Notes: generated by a model not told the origin, from the sequence alone. Shown: positions 1 through 11,306, numbered from the stretch's first letter. The stretch is 64,000 bases of DNA from Massariosphaeria phaeospora (GCA_011032825.1 JAADJZ010000013.1:620001-684000), one strand, 5' to 3'. Numbers and translations are program-made.

Positions 1-863
1 TCCAGGTACTATTCCAGTCCACAACCCCTTCGAAGCTCACTCTACACAGCCCTTTCAGGCACACAGGGGCCTTAACATTGACTCACGTATTCTCTACCAA
101 ACTCCTCAAACAGGAGTCTATTTGCCACCTCTAACCAGGTGAGGCGGACAGGAGTAAGTCAGACAGCGACGAATACGAATCCAAGCCGCCTAGAAGTTGG
201 TATCCATCAGCAATCATCACCTCACACGTGCGGATATATCACGATACCCAAGCGCCCAAGCTAAGATATGCTATATAATCTGATGGATCAATAAGAGTCG
301 TCCAGTCATTGCTCACTATGTTGACTACCCAATGATATTTGAAGCATTACCCAGTATGGTAGATACAGCAAAGGTGTGTAAAGATAAATGTTGTCCGTTC
401 ACATATGGCTCAAATGCTGCATGCTGTTAAGAGGATCGGATTGTCTTGGGTCAGTGAGGTCGTATGCTATTAATACCCACCAGCGAAAGGCCCGCCGAAC
501 GACGCACATGGACAACACACTCCTTAGCATCGACACTGCCACGAATAAACGCTACATCGCAGACCAATGTGGATTAGGCCTGCCAAGATAACCGAAAACA
601 CCGACATATGACGAAAAGACGCGACCCGAAAAGGCCTCAAGCTAGGACTTCGAAGGATTTTCACAGTTGCGTTGGCAGCAGCTTCTCGTAGTGTTCCATC
701 ATGTGTTGTCCGTTGAACAAGCCTTGATGGATACGTGACGCCTTACGGCGTCCCGGCGGCCTGAGACATCGTGTTTTGAATTAGGCGTGCCGGTTTGGAG
801 AATCGAGATATGGGGGCGGATTTGGGAAGGGGGACGACCTCGAGTTGAAATGTTTGTAGATAA
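1..863. other. intergenic, AT-rich, no gene seen
   Basis: I see no convincing coding region here. The short open frames start at non-ATG codons or lack any recognisable domain. At 344-398 there is a stretch similar to the inside of the MITE at 11814-12011, listed separately. Confidence 0.6.
344..398 (+). repeat. fragment related to the 11.8-kb MITE
   Basis: The stretch beginning CATTACCCAGTAT and running to about TGTAAAGATA matches 11892-11934, inside the MITE, at roughly 80 percent by eye. Many of the differences are transitions. The terminal inverted repeats of the MITE are not recognisable here, so this is an internal fragment or a heavily decayed copy. Confidence 0.5.
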
Positions 864-2646
864 TTACATGAGAGAGGTAGTACCACGCCATTTATCCTCT
901 ACATGGGACATGACTTGCAGCACTCTAGCATGCAGATCGAGTTTCCCAAGGGTGATATCCCATGTGCCAGCTTCGCAACACAGACAATGCCCCATAGTGC
1001 GGTCAAGCCCATTACCTGACCGCTCCACAAGTCCATTACTCATATGAAAGTGACGTAATGAATGCTCGTCCCTCTTCACTCGCACATGTCCTCCTGTCAA
1101 GACAGCAACTGCATCCTCAAAACCCAGACTGACCAGACATTGGAAAGCCCACCGCTCGTATATTGCGCGTAGAGAGACGTAATCATTGCCAGTAACGCAC
1201 TGCAAGATCCAGAGTGATTCTTGAAGAGAAGAACAACAACGTGCATACTCAAGTACAGCATAGAGGGAAGAGTACACGCCAATAATGCTTTCTACAAAAT
1301 CGAGGATGACTGTGGGGTTGGCGAGTTCGGGTGCAATTGAGATGATTAAAACAAGCCGAACCCCGAAGAATTCGATAGAGGGATTTATCTCCTGAAGCAT
1401 TGCGAGGAGTGTATGGCGGACAAGCCTTTCGATTCTGCTTGCGCTGATTCCAGAACGTACCGCGTTCAGAGCTAATTTGACCAGTATACTACCCGTGTCA
1501 CACTCTACTCGAGTCGTAATATAAGCAAACTTGTTATGGGCGCAAGATTCCCCAGAGCATCCATTCTGACGGCGAAGTTCGATGTAAAATTGCCCATCTT
1601 CGTAGTTTTCGGCTCTTTTACCAACTTCGCGGAAGATCTCTTCGAGACGATGGCGTGCAGGCCCTGGAAAAGAAGGCACCAAAGGTGAAGCAGCAAAGTC
1701 GACGAATGAGGGCCACCAATGGCATTTCGAGAGCGAGGGACTTCCTGGCATTTGACTAGAAGCGGGAAGTACCGTGATTGGCAATGTCCGGTACAGATTA
1801 TATGCTGAATCCTCTAAAGTTGGCGGAGCTGCGGTTCTTGGGATCGAAGTGCTAGAGGAAACCACACCATGAAGGTTGCTTAGTACTGGAGAAGGGGTAA
1901 AACCAGGTAACGGGGTCAGGAGAGGTCTCCAGAGACTCTGATCGTCTGGTCTTTGTATAAGGTCGTCTACAGTACCGGCGAATAATACACAGGCTGATGA
2001 AGGGGGCGTCCAATGGGGCACGAGAGGGGACTTAGAGAGATGGCGATCCAAGGACGGAGTGGTAGATTTTCTAGGCGGACTTAACGCTGAGAAGCCAAGT
2101 CTGGGAGAGGAACTGGCGATAGAAGGCGTAGGAGTTCTATATGTTAAGCTGGGTGGTGTCCCTTTGGCTGTCAGCATCTCCATCATCAAGAGGTGCATGA
2201 TTTGACGACACTAACCAACTTCAGAGAATGTCTCGTCCGCGGTAATCTTTCCAGCTTTCAACATTCGATTTTCAAACCTCGCAATTTTCGAGGCCGGCAC
2301 AATCTCTCCGTGCAGCTCGAACTGCGTTGACTTGGCCCACTCTTCTTGTTCTCGCTTTCTCTTTTTCCTGAGAATCGCCTTGTATTCTGGAGCTTCTATG
2401 CGTTTCGTGTCGATTCCCCATTTCCGGAATTGGGTTTTGTACTGCTTGACGCTGCCGGATGTTAGTGCAAGGCCGTGAGATAGATGTGTGGGAGTCGTCA
2501 ACCTACGTTGCTTGAAACCCGTACTCATCTCTCATGATGCGCATCACATCTTGAAGCTTGTTCGATGACCACAACTTTGTGATGGTCGCCTTATTGTTCT
2601 CCCAGTCAAGAGTAGTGGCTGTGCCAGCTGGCATAGGGTGCGCCAT
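864..2646 (-). CDS. Clr5-domain protein
   Basis: Three exons on the minus strand. Exon 1 starts at the ATG at 2646 and ends just before a GTAGGT donor near 2506. Exon 2 runs from the acceptor GGCAG near 2453 to a GTTAGT donor near 2216. Exon 3 runs from near 2172 to the stop at 864. Phases match at both junctions. The first 70 or so residues form a Clr5 domain: a Trp in LDWENNK, then ITKLW, KLQDVMRIMRDEYGF, and after the first splice VKQYKTQFRKWGIDTK. Clr5 domains occur at the N-terminus of many fungal proteins of unknown role. A basic stretch (AILRKKRKREQEEW) follows, then a Ser/Pro-rich linker and a roughly 250-residue C-terminal part with Cys and hydrophobic helices that I do not recognise. 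It shares a divergent promoter with the small gene at 3432. Confidence 0.75.
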
Positions 2647-2883
2647 CGGCTGCTCGAAAGTGTCTATGACGGCGATGAGAAAGCTGACAGCGCGAGGGGA
2701 CCCTCTCGCTTATTTATGTTTAGGAAACTCTGGCAGTGGTGTAAAGCTGGCCCCCAACACTCACAATCGACCTGAAAAGAAGGCAAACCAGCGCCCACTC
2801 CCAATCGATTAGCACACGGCTGTGCCGCTACTCCCAAGGTGTGGCGCCTTTGGATGACAGCCAACAGGCGAATCAAGTCTCAG

Positions 2884-3229
2884 AACATAAGTTCCATGCA
2901 TATTGTGGACGGTAGCTGCACAATGATTCGACGAGCACAAGTCCCATGCATATGCCAAGGCTATCGAACACAAGTCCCACGCGTCTCTTTTAAACCAGGA
3001 TGACTCAATAAACGTGACTGACTGGAGGCGGTCAGCGAATATGAGGGCAGGGAACATTGCTCACACAAGTTCCATGCAGAAGAGCCGCGCCTTCAATCGA
3101 TCCATCCAGTCAACGAGCGGCCATGGATCGGGCAGAATATAGCGCCCAGTAGAAGAAAATGTAGTGGCACTTTCCAGATTCGGAAATTCGGTGATGTCCT
3201 TTGCGTACTCGCACAAGTTCCTCGCAGCG
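2884..3229 (+). repeat. five-copy degenerate motif array ACAAGTYCCAYGCAT
   Basis: Five same-orientation copies of a 20-nt motif start at 2884, 2934, 2967, 3062 and 3210. The core is ACAAGT[T/C]CC followed by a [AT][TC]GCA-like end. The first two copies continue into the palindromic ATGCATAT; the third and fifth are more diverged. Spacing is irregular (50, 33, 95 and 148 nt), so this is not a simple tandem repeat. It lies in the 785-bp divergent region between the Clr5-domain gene (start 2646) and the tentative gene at 3432, which fits a cluster of protein-binding sites, though that is inference. Confidence 0.55.
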
Positions 3230-3431
3230 CAGCCCAGAACACCATCTTACAACAACTGAGCTCGTGGTGAAACCGATATGTTGTTTGCAGGGCGCAAAAA
3301 TGTACACATAAGTGAACAAAGTCGGCATGCATCCAGCTCCATCATTCTCCTGCAAACCGTCCGAATCCATCACTTCAAGATTCACACGCCGCGAACCCGT
3401 GTACCTCCATCAATTTTTCTAAGCTTCGGAA

Positions 3432-3835
3432 ATGCCGACTTCTACCCCTCAAAACAACCAGTCGGCCGACAAAGCTCTCCCTCGTACTCGAGAGAGAGAC
3501 TCGTCACCCTCCGGGAATGTACGTATGGCCAGTATCTTACGCCTGAACTTGCCGATGCTTGCTCTTGTTGAAAGGCATGTGATTGCCTCTCTCCGTGTAT
3601 AAGCAGAGGGCTTCCCCCCTTCATGAATTCGACATGGTTTTTCCCCCTTCAAAAGCTCTTGTCGAACCTTGACTGACTCAGAACTCATCAGAACCCTAAC
3701 ATGGCCGGAGCCTCGTATACCCTCACTCGCTGGGTCAACCAGCCAGCTCGTGACGACCACTGGACCCCGCTCACTCACGCTTCGACCAACAACGGAACGA
3801 ACAACAACTCTGGACACGGTGTAGCGAAGCGTTGA
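3432..3835 (+). CDS. small hypothetical protein (two exons, tentative)
   Basis: Exon 1 (3432-3518) begins ATGCCGACTTCTACC and ends at a GTACGT donor. Exon 2 (3692-3835) follows a TCATCAG acceptor with GACTGAC-type branch sites nearby, and ends in TGA. The joined frame gives 76 residues. It is hydrophilic, with Asn/Thr/Ser-rich ends and a central piece ASYTLTRWVNQPARDDHW. I recognise no domain, signal peptide or membrane segment. The 173-nt intron is longer than its neighbours' introns, which lowers confidence. The alternative is unspliced noncoding DNA between two minus-strand genes. Confidence 0.35.
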
Positions 3836-4222
3836 TGAGAACATTCGAGCATCCGTTGGGTAGAGCGGATGAGACCTGATCTCGTATGAGTGGAGGCAAT
3901 GATGGCTCGTGGTATGTGGTTTATCACGAACTAGATCCTTTCCGTTCGTCGGTGGAGGCTTGGAGATGATTACCGGAAGTTATTCCTGACTATGCACAAC
4001 TCTTCATTTTACAGACCACTCCTTAATAAGACTGCAATACCAGGGTACTCTCTAGCATTCTTTCTCCGCTTTTCCAATTGCGATGATCATTAGCAATTGA
4101 AAATGATAATGCTCTCGTTTTTTCCCGGACACCTTCCGTGACTGGCCCACCGGAGCCTTTGGGCCGGGGAACAGCGGTCCTTTAGTGTTGACTGCCTCTA
4201 TCATGCAGTGTAGCTTCAAAAC
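3836..4222. other. intergenic, no gene seen
   Basis: Spacer between the tentative small gene and the 3' end of the kinase gene. It is moderately AT-rich and I see no open frame of note or repeat. Confidence 0.6.
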
Positions 4223-5805
4223 CTACTCAGCAGGACGGGAAACTAGAGTCCATTCGTCGGTTTGCTCGGCATAATCTGGCAATGGCGGAGGTATGCACTT
4301 GCACGATGGAGGCCAATGCCTAAGTAATTGGAACAGACGCAGGGCTTGATGAGCGGAAGGCCGCTGCTGCCTTTCCTCGTCAAGCAATGGACGGATGCCA
4401 TTAGTATAGTAAATCCAGTACTTGGGTTCTATGTCGTCGGTGTTAAAGTATTCCCATATGACTTGGGTTCTGTAGGCATAAGCTTGTGGTCCAGGAGTAT
4501 GTCGGAGTTGTTCTTGCATCTGGGCCACCGAGTTACCTATTAGAACAGCGAGCATCTCTAAAAAACACATCCTAATGAGAAAACGTCGCTCTGGGTTCCG
4601 TGCCTTTGGTATTCATGATTCTCACTGGATTGCTTCAACATTTCCGGCGCACAATACATAGCAGATGTGCGTGCCGGATCATCTGTTGAAGTGGTTGATT
4701 CAGGATTAAACAGCGCGGAAGAGCTGAAGTCGGTAAAATAAACATGGCTGCCATTATGAATGATGTTGGATGGCTTGATGTCCTGGTGACGTACGCCATG
4801 GTCGTGCATATATGCTAATGCCGACGTCAAGCAGGAGAACCATTGATGTAACCAGTCTTTCTTGAGTGTAGTGTCGTTTATGCAGTCATGTAAAAAGGTG
4901 GCCAGATCTCTTTCTCCGATGGGGAACATAAGCAATGAGAAGCTTGGAACGTCGGACCTTGATTCAGGGTGGTGCTCATAAGTACCCATCATGTGTACAA
5001 TATGAGTATGTGCTAAGCGCTCAATTGCTCTGGACTCCGATTGCACGATCTCTATGAGTTGTTCGCGTCTTCGGTGTGGTATAAACACTCGTTTGCGTAC
5101 GAAATGAAGCATGTTCCCGGTCTGCACAGCGTCAACCACGCCCAATGACCCATGCCCAAGGGTGGCAACTTTTCTCAAGGATGTCTCGATCTCAGTAGCC
5201 GGACAATCTCTGAGATTGTACCAGCCCGTCGCATGTATCAATGTTTGACGATATTGTTGGATAACTGCTGACGAACCTTCCCACTTGGGAGGATAAAAGT
5301 CTGCGCGAATGCGAGCAAGGAAATGCGGAATGTTTGAAGTTTCTGAATCGGTGTCTGAAGAGTCTTCTGATGATGATCTTATTGAATTGATGTCTGAGAA
5401 GTCTTCTGGGACTGGTGATGATCTTTTTCGGGGCTGAAGGGGGTGGGCAGCTGATTGCAGATGATTCGGATCTGTGGAGTTTATTGCCCAACGGGATACA
5501 TCATCTTGCACCGATTCTGGAAGGACCTCAGAAGCAGGATCAAACAGCACTACGTCGCCTTTACCTGGCCTTACACCATGCGGTGGCATGAGAAGTGGAC
5601 CAGGCGAGAGCCCTGTGTGGTTTACAAGAGACGTAGGTGATTTTTCCCTCGAGTTGAAATAATCAAATTCCTCCAAAAGGGTCGGAACGGGTTCCTCTCC
5701 TCCAGACTGGCCAGCTTCGTGATTTTGTTCATTCCAAAACCATGGCTTGGCGGCAAGCGGGGCAACATCCGGGGTCGCGGTGGCATCCCGAGACGACGAA
5801 CCCAT
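4223..5805 (-). CDS. protein kinase with a one-base frame break (possible pseudogene)
   Basis: Starts at the ATG at 5805. About 200 Ser/Pro-rich residues precede a protein kinase domain: glycine loop LGHGSLGVVDAV, lysine strand HFVRKRVFIP, helix-C-like ESRAIERLAHTHIVHMMG, catalytic loop VRHQDIKPSN, then FTDFSSSALF, CAPEML and SDVFSLGCVF. The frame then meets TAG at 4558-4560. The continuation LEMLAVLIGNS is in the next frame, across a run of six T on the coding strand (4560-4565). One extra T would restore the usual GCVFLEML block and give about 527 residues. A 47-nt GT..AG intron (GTTTTT donor, CTAAT branch site, CCCAG acceptor) could also bypass the stop, but it would delete that conserved helix. 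The catalytic loop reads HQD rather than HRD, and DFG is replaced by DFS, so activity is uncertain even without the break. Confidence 0.7.
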
Positions 5806-6352
5806 GCTATAAACTAATGTGATAGTAAATCACCGAAAACAAAGAAGTAAATCAGAAGTAGATCTCAACTGAATAGTTCCATAAAGAAGTACAAGAGGTG
5901 ACAGCTCCAAGGCTGAAGTCCGCTCAGACAGCGGACGGTGCCACGTAGCAAAGCCTCAGGCGCAGCCTGACCGGTTTTGTTGGAGTGCACAAGCTAGCTC
6001 ACGATGTGTACAGTATATTTTGGGGTGTGAGGTAGATATGTTGGGGTATTGGTAAGTGGTGCTGTGCTCTGAGGACCGATGAGGCGGAGCGGAGGTCTGG
6101 AGAGTCTGGGAGGTGCGAGAGAAGCTAGTCGAAATTCGGTTAGCGTTGCTGGAATGGGAAGGCACGAGGAGGACATGGATCCATCCATCGTTGGGCTTGA
6201 AACTCCCACGAAAGCTCGTTCGTGAGCTTTTGGTAGAAGAGTTTCCGCTAGTACTGAAATGGACCTTGTTTATTCGTTGGTTTCTTGAAAGATTTATTGT
6301 GCCATCTCGATCCCGTTGGCTCACCATCTGCCTGTTTAAACGTACATGCAAA
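5806..6352. other. intergenic, no gene seen
   Basis: Holds the 5' region of the kinase gene and the 3' flank of the P450 gene. Overlapping open frames on both strands at 5956-6487 have no recognisable domain and conflict with each other. I treat them as chance. Confidence 0.5.
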
Positions 6353-8092
6353 TCATGTTGTTTTGAGGACCACTCTAACACCTTTAGAGTCCAATCTCGG
6401 CGAAGGATTGAAGAAATCATGCATGCACTCTACATCCTCTTTTCCAGTCTCAAACAGCTCCATACGCGTACCAACCCCATCAGGTGAGAACAGCGCGCCG
6501 AGCATGAGGTAGAACTCCGCATACGCCAAATTCATCCCAACACATATTCTTGTGCCCCTGCTGAAAGGCACGAGATAGTGTTTCATTCGTTGGAGCTGAG
6601 CCTGCCTTTCCTCACTGTCATTTGGCGAGGTGAGCCATCGGGCGGGATCAAAGTCTTGAGGTGACGTGTAAATGGTGGGGTCGAGGTGAATGAACATAGA
6701 CGTCATGCTGACTGGAACCCCTGGTGGAATAGTGTACTCGTACTCTTTTTCGTTCAGCTTCCCATTGAAGTGTAACGCTGTGTCGGGCGAGATACGGGGA
6801 AGTCGGTGCGACACTCCAAAACTGAGACGTAACCCTTCAGAAACGATGGCTGCGAGATATGGTGCCTTCTCCAACTGAGTCCATTTTGACTTGGACGAGT
6901 CATCCGCTGTGGCCAAACCGAGCTGGGAAAGCTCATCTTCAAGTCGAGATTTGATTGTCGCTTTGGAGAGAATATGGTATAGAATGGTAGTCAGAGTGTG
7001 TGCGGTGGTGATAGTACCTGCACCGAGGAGAGTGAAGGCTTCGTCTTCTAGCCGCGGTGTCTCAAGCTCAGGACTTGGAAGGTTGGTCACTGTAAGAAGA
7101 GAGTGTAGTACTGTCGGATGATCTACTGCTCCTAGGTATGATGCTGTGTGGACTTTGGAACTGATGCCTGAGACTGCCAATCTTGTCTGCTCAACTCTGA
7201 GCCGGATGTCGTTCCGTATATCGAATAGACGCTTGGTGAGTGGATGGAGTAGTGATACTGCAGTCTGCGGTATTGAATTGAGGATTCCGTAGGCCCAGGG
7301 GAACTGCTTCATCAGATGGGTTGCACGGCTCAGGTCCTGTGCATGGTAAGCTTAGTTATATTTATTCTGTTCGAAGGCCATACCATCATCAATCGCTGCC
7401 AGCCGGGCTCGAAGTCCTCTTTGTGAAGCAATCCGTATCGGCTGCCAAAAGCGACTTCTCCAATCACATCGGCGGAGAACGCAGCAAAAAAATCTCGCAG
7501 GTTGAGCACATGGCATGCCGCTCCACAGCTTTCCAGCCGTGCAGATGCTTCGTCCACCACCTTTTGGACCGTAGGCTCCAACTTCGATATGGACCGTTTT
7601 GAAAAGAAGACATTGAGACCTGATCTTCTCAACCGATGGAGATCGTGTCCAGTCGTGCCGACAGCTGCCAAAGAGGTTCCGAACATGCGGGCCGAGTAGT
7701 TCCATTTTTCCGTTCGTCGAGACGAACCAACGTAGACTGAGTCGTAGAATGCAGCGTCATTGACGTGGATTTCCTGTGGGTTTATACGAACCACAGGTCC
7801 TAGAGTCAATGTTAGTATTTCGTCTAGGTAGGCTGAATTTGGCATAGGGCCACGTGCCGTATTTGTCGTGCAAATCCTGTATCCTCCAGGTGTAGCTACC
7901 CTTCCTTATCACATCGTAGTAGAATTCGTACCAGTAAGTAAGCGCTGCAAGCCTGGGTCCGGGGAAGGTTGCAACTGGGCTGAAATGCAGACGGTATATC
8001 GCGCCCACTACAACATAGGCGCATGCAGCAGCGGAGGCGAGTAAGAGGATTGGTGCTTCCAGAATGAAGTCCAAAGTGCCTAGCAAACTCAT
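6353..8092 (-). CDS. cytochrome P450 monooxygenase
   Basis: Three exons: 8092-7858, 7799-7384 and 7336-6353, together 544 residues. An N-terminal membrane anchor (about residues 8-32) is followed by [10 protein letters not shown]. The I-helix shows AGTITTAHT, the K-helix ExxR is EGLR, the PERF-like element is DFDPARW, and the haem loop is [10 protein letters not shown] with the cysteine ligand. The spacing of these motifs and the text around the haem loop resemble the fungal trichodiene-oxygenase-like P450s, expected on the ER membrane. The substrate cannot be told from sequence. Intron 1 (7857-7800, 58 nt) appears to use a GC donor (G|GCACGT). Only this reading joins KYG to PVVRINP, the standard P450 sequence here. 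Intron 2 (7383-7337) is canonical. No biosynthetic backbone gene lies nearby. Confidence 0.9.
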
Positions 8093-8688
8093 CGCAATGC
8101 GGGGTGGAGTGAAGGAGACATATCATGGAAACGCAAGTGATTCATTATCAGAAGATACTTGCTGCTACGTATCTTTGGTGAGAATGCAAAGACTCAACAA
8201 AATCCGATGACGTCTTTCAGACGTCTTCCATTGTCGGGGGGCGCGAACGGACACTGGGCCGTGCATGCGCGCTTGGAGGTTACTAGGTGGTAGAGCATAA
8301 ATACAACAGTATCTATACTGCGTACATCCAAGATGTCGAGAGGGAAGACAGTGCAGGCAATACTGGTAGATGGCCGTAGGTCGGGCACTGGTCAGGTACG
8401 ATCAAATCTTCGTTCCAAGCATTTCTGCCGGGCGGGCGGTGAAGCCGGGCCGTTGGACTAGCGGGGCGTTCGTTGAGGCGGCAAACTGGTCAAACTGATC
8501 TCGAGCCCGGCCGCGATCTGTTCTGTTACGCCGTTATTAAAGTGCCGGCTCCCGCTTGTGCTGCTGCTGTCTGTCGCGCCAGTAACCGTTATGGTTTCCG
8601 CAGATTTTGCTTTTTCGTCTCGTCTCCATTGCAGGGAAAGCAGAATCATCCAGTCCAAGTACGGGTAGCACCCAGCCAGCGACCCACG
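8093..8688. promoter_or_regulatory. divergent promoter region, P450 / SulP transporter
   Basis: The 596 bp between two start codons pointing outward must hold both promoters. I see no clear TATA box or repeat. The open frame leading into the SulP gene extends upstream of 8689, but only from a non-ATG codon. Confidence 0.5.
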
Positions 8689-11306
8689 ATGCCGCCGAAA
8701 ACCCAAGGCGAGGCGTCATCGTCCGAACCCTCGCATTCCCGAAATTCCTCAAATGCCAGTGCCAGGCACAACACCCATGCGCCGACCACGCCCACCCGGC
8801 TAAGGACGGTACAAGTGCCGTCTGAAGGCTCTGCCTCCCCCGACGAGACGATGCATCGGCCGTCTTTCTACGACGACACGGCGCAGGCGTCGAGCAGCTC
8901 GCAGCACCATGACCTCGAGTTCTCCACCGACGGCATCCACCCCGCCTACGACCAGACCTCCGCGTATTCGAACAACGAGAACGTCCCTCCCAGACACCAA
9001 GGTGCCATATCAGAGGGCATATCAGAGGTCGACATGGAGCCCACGGCCCGCACGCGGTTGCTAAGCCACCAGAACAGGGACGCTACGGCTGGCCATGGGA
9101 GTACCGACTGCAATCAAGGCACTCACTCCCCCAGACCGTGGCTGCACAGACGCTACGGGAGCTTCAACTCGCAGATCGAATTCGATGCACGGTTTACCGG
9201 CGGCCTCCGATCGCCAGTAGGGGAGCCCGCCGACGAAACCCACGCTCTGCTGGGCGATGCCGTTGCGGACGGCGTCTTAGGCGGCGCCGGAGGCCAGAAG
9301 ATGAGCACAACAACGTTCCTGGCCAAAGAACACGGTATTAAGAATCATCGACTGATGTATCTGGCCTACTACATACCTATTCTCAGCTGGGCGCCCCAGT
9401 ACAAATGGCGATACCTCAAGGGGGATCTGGCAGCCGCTGTCACCATGGCATCCTTCTATATCCCCATGGCCCTCTCATACGCATCCAACCTCGCCCACCT
9501 CCCGCCCGTAAACGGTCTATACAGCTTCGCCATCAATCCTCTCATATACGGCATTCTCGGCTCTTGCCCGATGATGATTGTCGGTCCCGAAGCGCCTGGC
9601 TCACTACTCACGGGCGAGGTGGTGCGCGAGAATATAAAAAAGGGGACAACCGGTGACCAGGATGGCAGGCTGAATGCTGAGATCGCTGGTATAGTGACAT
9701 GCTTGGCAGGTGCGTTCATCTTCGTAGCCGGCCTGTTTCGACTGGGCTTTCTCGACAACGTCCTGAGTCGGCCATTCCTCCGGGGGTTCATTAGTGCCAT
9801 TGGTATCGTCATCTTCATCGACCAACTAATCCCCGAGATGGGATTAGCGAGGTTAGCGGCTGACCAGGTCTCTCACGGGAGCTGTCTTGATAAGGTCATT
9901 TTCCTGATTCGGAATATCGGCAATGCTCATGGCCTTACCACTGCAGTCTCTTTTGGCGCTTTTGCTATCATCATGTTCTTCAGGTAAGTCTTTGACTAAA
10001 ACTCATTGTTTGATATGTGCTAATGTAGTGCAGGGAACTCAAGAAAAGGTTACAGCCACGCTATCCTTCAGTCGCGTATATCCCTGATCGCTTTGTCGTG
10101 GTTGTTCTATCTGCGTTATTCGCCTGGTGGTTTCGCTGGGATGAACAAGGCCTTGCGATACTCGGAGAGGTCAAACCCAGTGGCCCCATTTTCGCCGTCC
10201 ATTTCCCTTTCGACACATCCCACCTAAAATACGCTTCAGATGCTATTAACACTGCTCTCATCATCGCTCTGCTTGGCTTTTTCGAATCCTCGGTTGCAGC
10301 AAAATCTCTCGGTAGTGGCGACCGCAGCAAGGATGGCGTTCACGTCTCGCTCAGCGCGAACCGGGAGCTCATCGCTCTAGGCACCGCAAACATCACGGGC
10401 GGACTCTTCATGGCACTTCCAGCATTTGGTGGCTACGGTCGCTCAAAAGTCAATGCGTCTACTGGCGGTTTGACGCCTATGAGCTCCATCTTCCTCTCCA
10501 TTATCACAATTCTCTGCACTTGTTTCCTCCTCCCCTATTTCTATTATCTCCCGAAAGGTGTGCTCTGTTCAATGGTTTCGGTTGTCGCCTACTCTCTAGT
10601 TGAGGAAGCCCCTCATGACATAAAATTCTTTTGGCGCATACGTGGGTGGAGCGAACTGGCTTTGATGTTTATCATCTTCCTTGTGACCATTCTCTGGGAT
10701 CTGAAACGCGGAATCGGCGTCGGCATTGCTCTGTCCATCTTACGCCTCATCAAACATGCGACAAGGCCACGCATTCAGATATTAGGGCGCGTGCCTGGCA
10801 CCAGCGACAAGTTCGCGAACGCCGAGCTTGACCCAGGAAGTCTGGAGTTTGTTGAAGGATTCCTGATCGTAAAGATCCCAGAGCCTTTGACTTTTGCAAA
10901 CACGGGCAGCCTTCGGAACCGCCTCAGACGTCTGGAAGATCACGGGACTAGCGCGGCACATCCTGCGCTTCCACGTGTGCGCCGCGAGGAAAACAACAAG
11001 AACATTGTCTTCGATGTACATGGGGTCACGAGCCTTGACGGGGCAGGCACGCAGGTCCTTTACGAGATTGTCGAGTCGTACCGGAAGAGGGACGTCAAGG
11101 TCTTCTTCTGCAGAGTCCCGAACGAGCGGTCTGCCGTTTGGGAGCTTTTCGAATCCAGTGGCATCGTGGAGCTTTGCGGTGGCAGGCGGCATTTCGTCAA
11201 GTCGGTTGAAGAAGCACTGAGAATGACGGAACTGGAGCGAATGTCAGAGGAGTTTGGCTACGAGGCGGGGAGCTCAAGAGCCGGATCCAGTAGTGGTGTG
11301 CAGTGA
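8689..11306 (+). CDS. SulP/SLC26-family transporter with STAS domain
   Basis: Two exons, 8689-9983 and 10034-11306, with a canonical GTAAGT..TGCAG intron; 855 residues. The first 210 or so residues are hydrophilic and Ser/Thr/His-rich. A multi-pass membrane domain follows (about residues 220-620), with SFYIPMALSYASNLAHLPPV, PLIYGILGSCP and GPEAPGSLLTGE. A STAS domain near residues 700-840 carries IVFDVHGVTSLDGAGTQVL, the usual nucleotide-binding-like strand and loop. The family moves sulfate and other anions. The long N-terminus and the GPEA..SLLTG text resemble the subfamily of yeast Vsb1 (YGR125W), linked to basic amino-acid uptake at the vacuole, so a vacuolar role is possible. The ATG at 8689 is the first in frame. 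Confidence 0.88.

Noticed and set aside
2884..3229. CRISPR-like array
   Set aside because: The copies are degenerate, irregularly spaced and in a eukaryotic genome. There are no equal spacers or cas genes.
4555..4570. Programmed -1 ribosomal frameshift in the kinase gene
   Set aside because: The T6-A string is not in the X XXY YYZ register relative to the upstream frame and no reason for regulation is known. An indel or assembly error is simpler.
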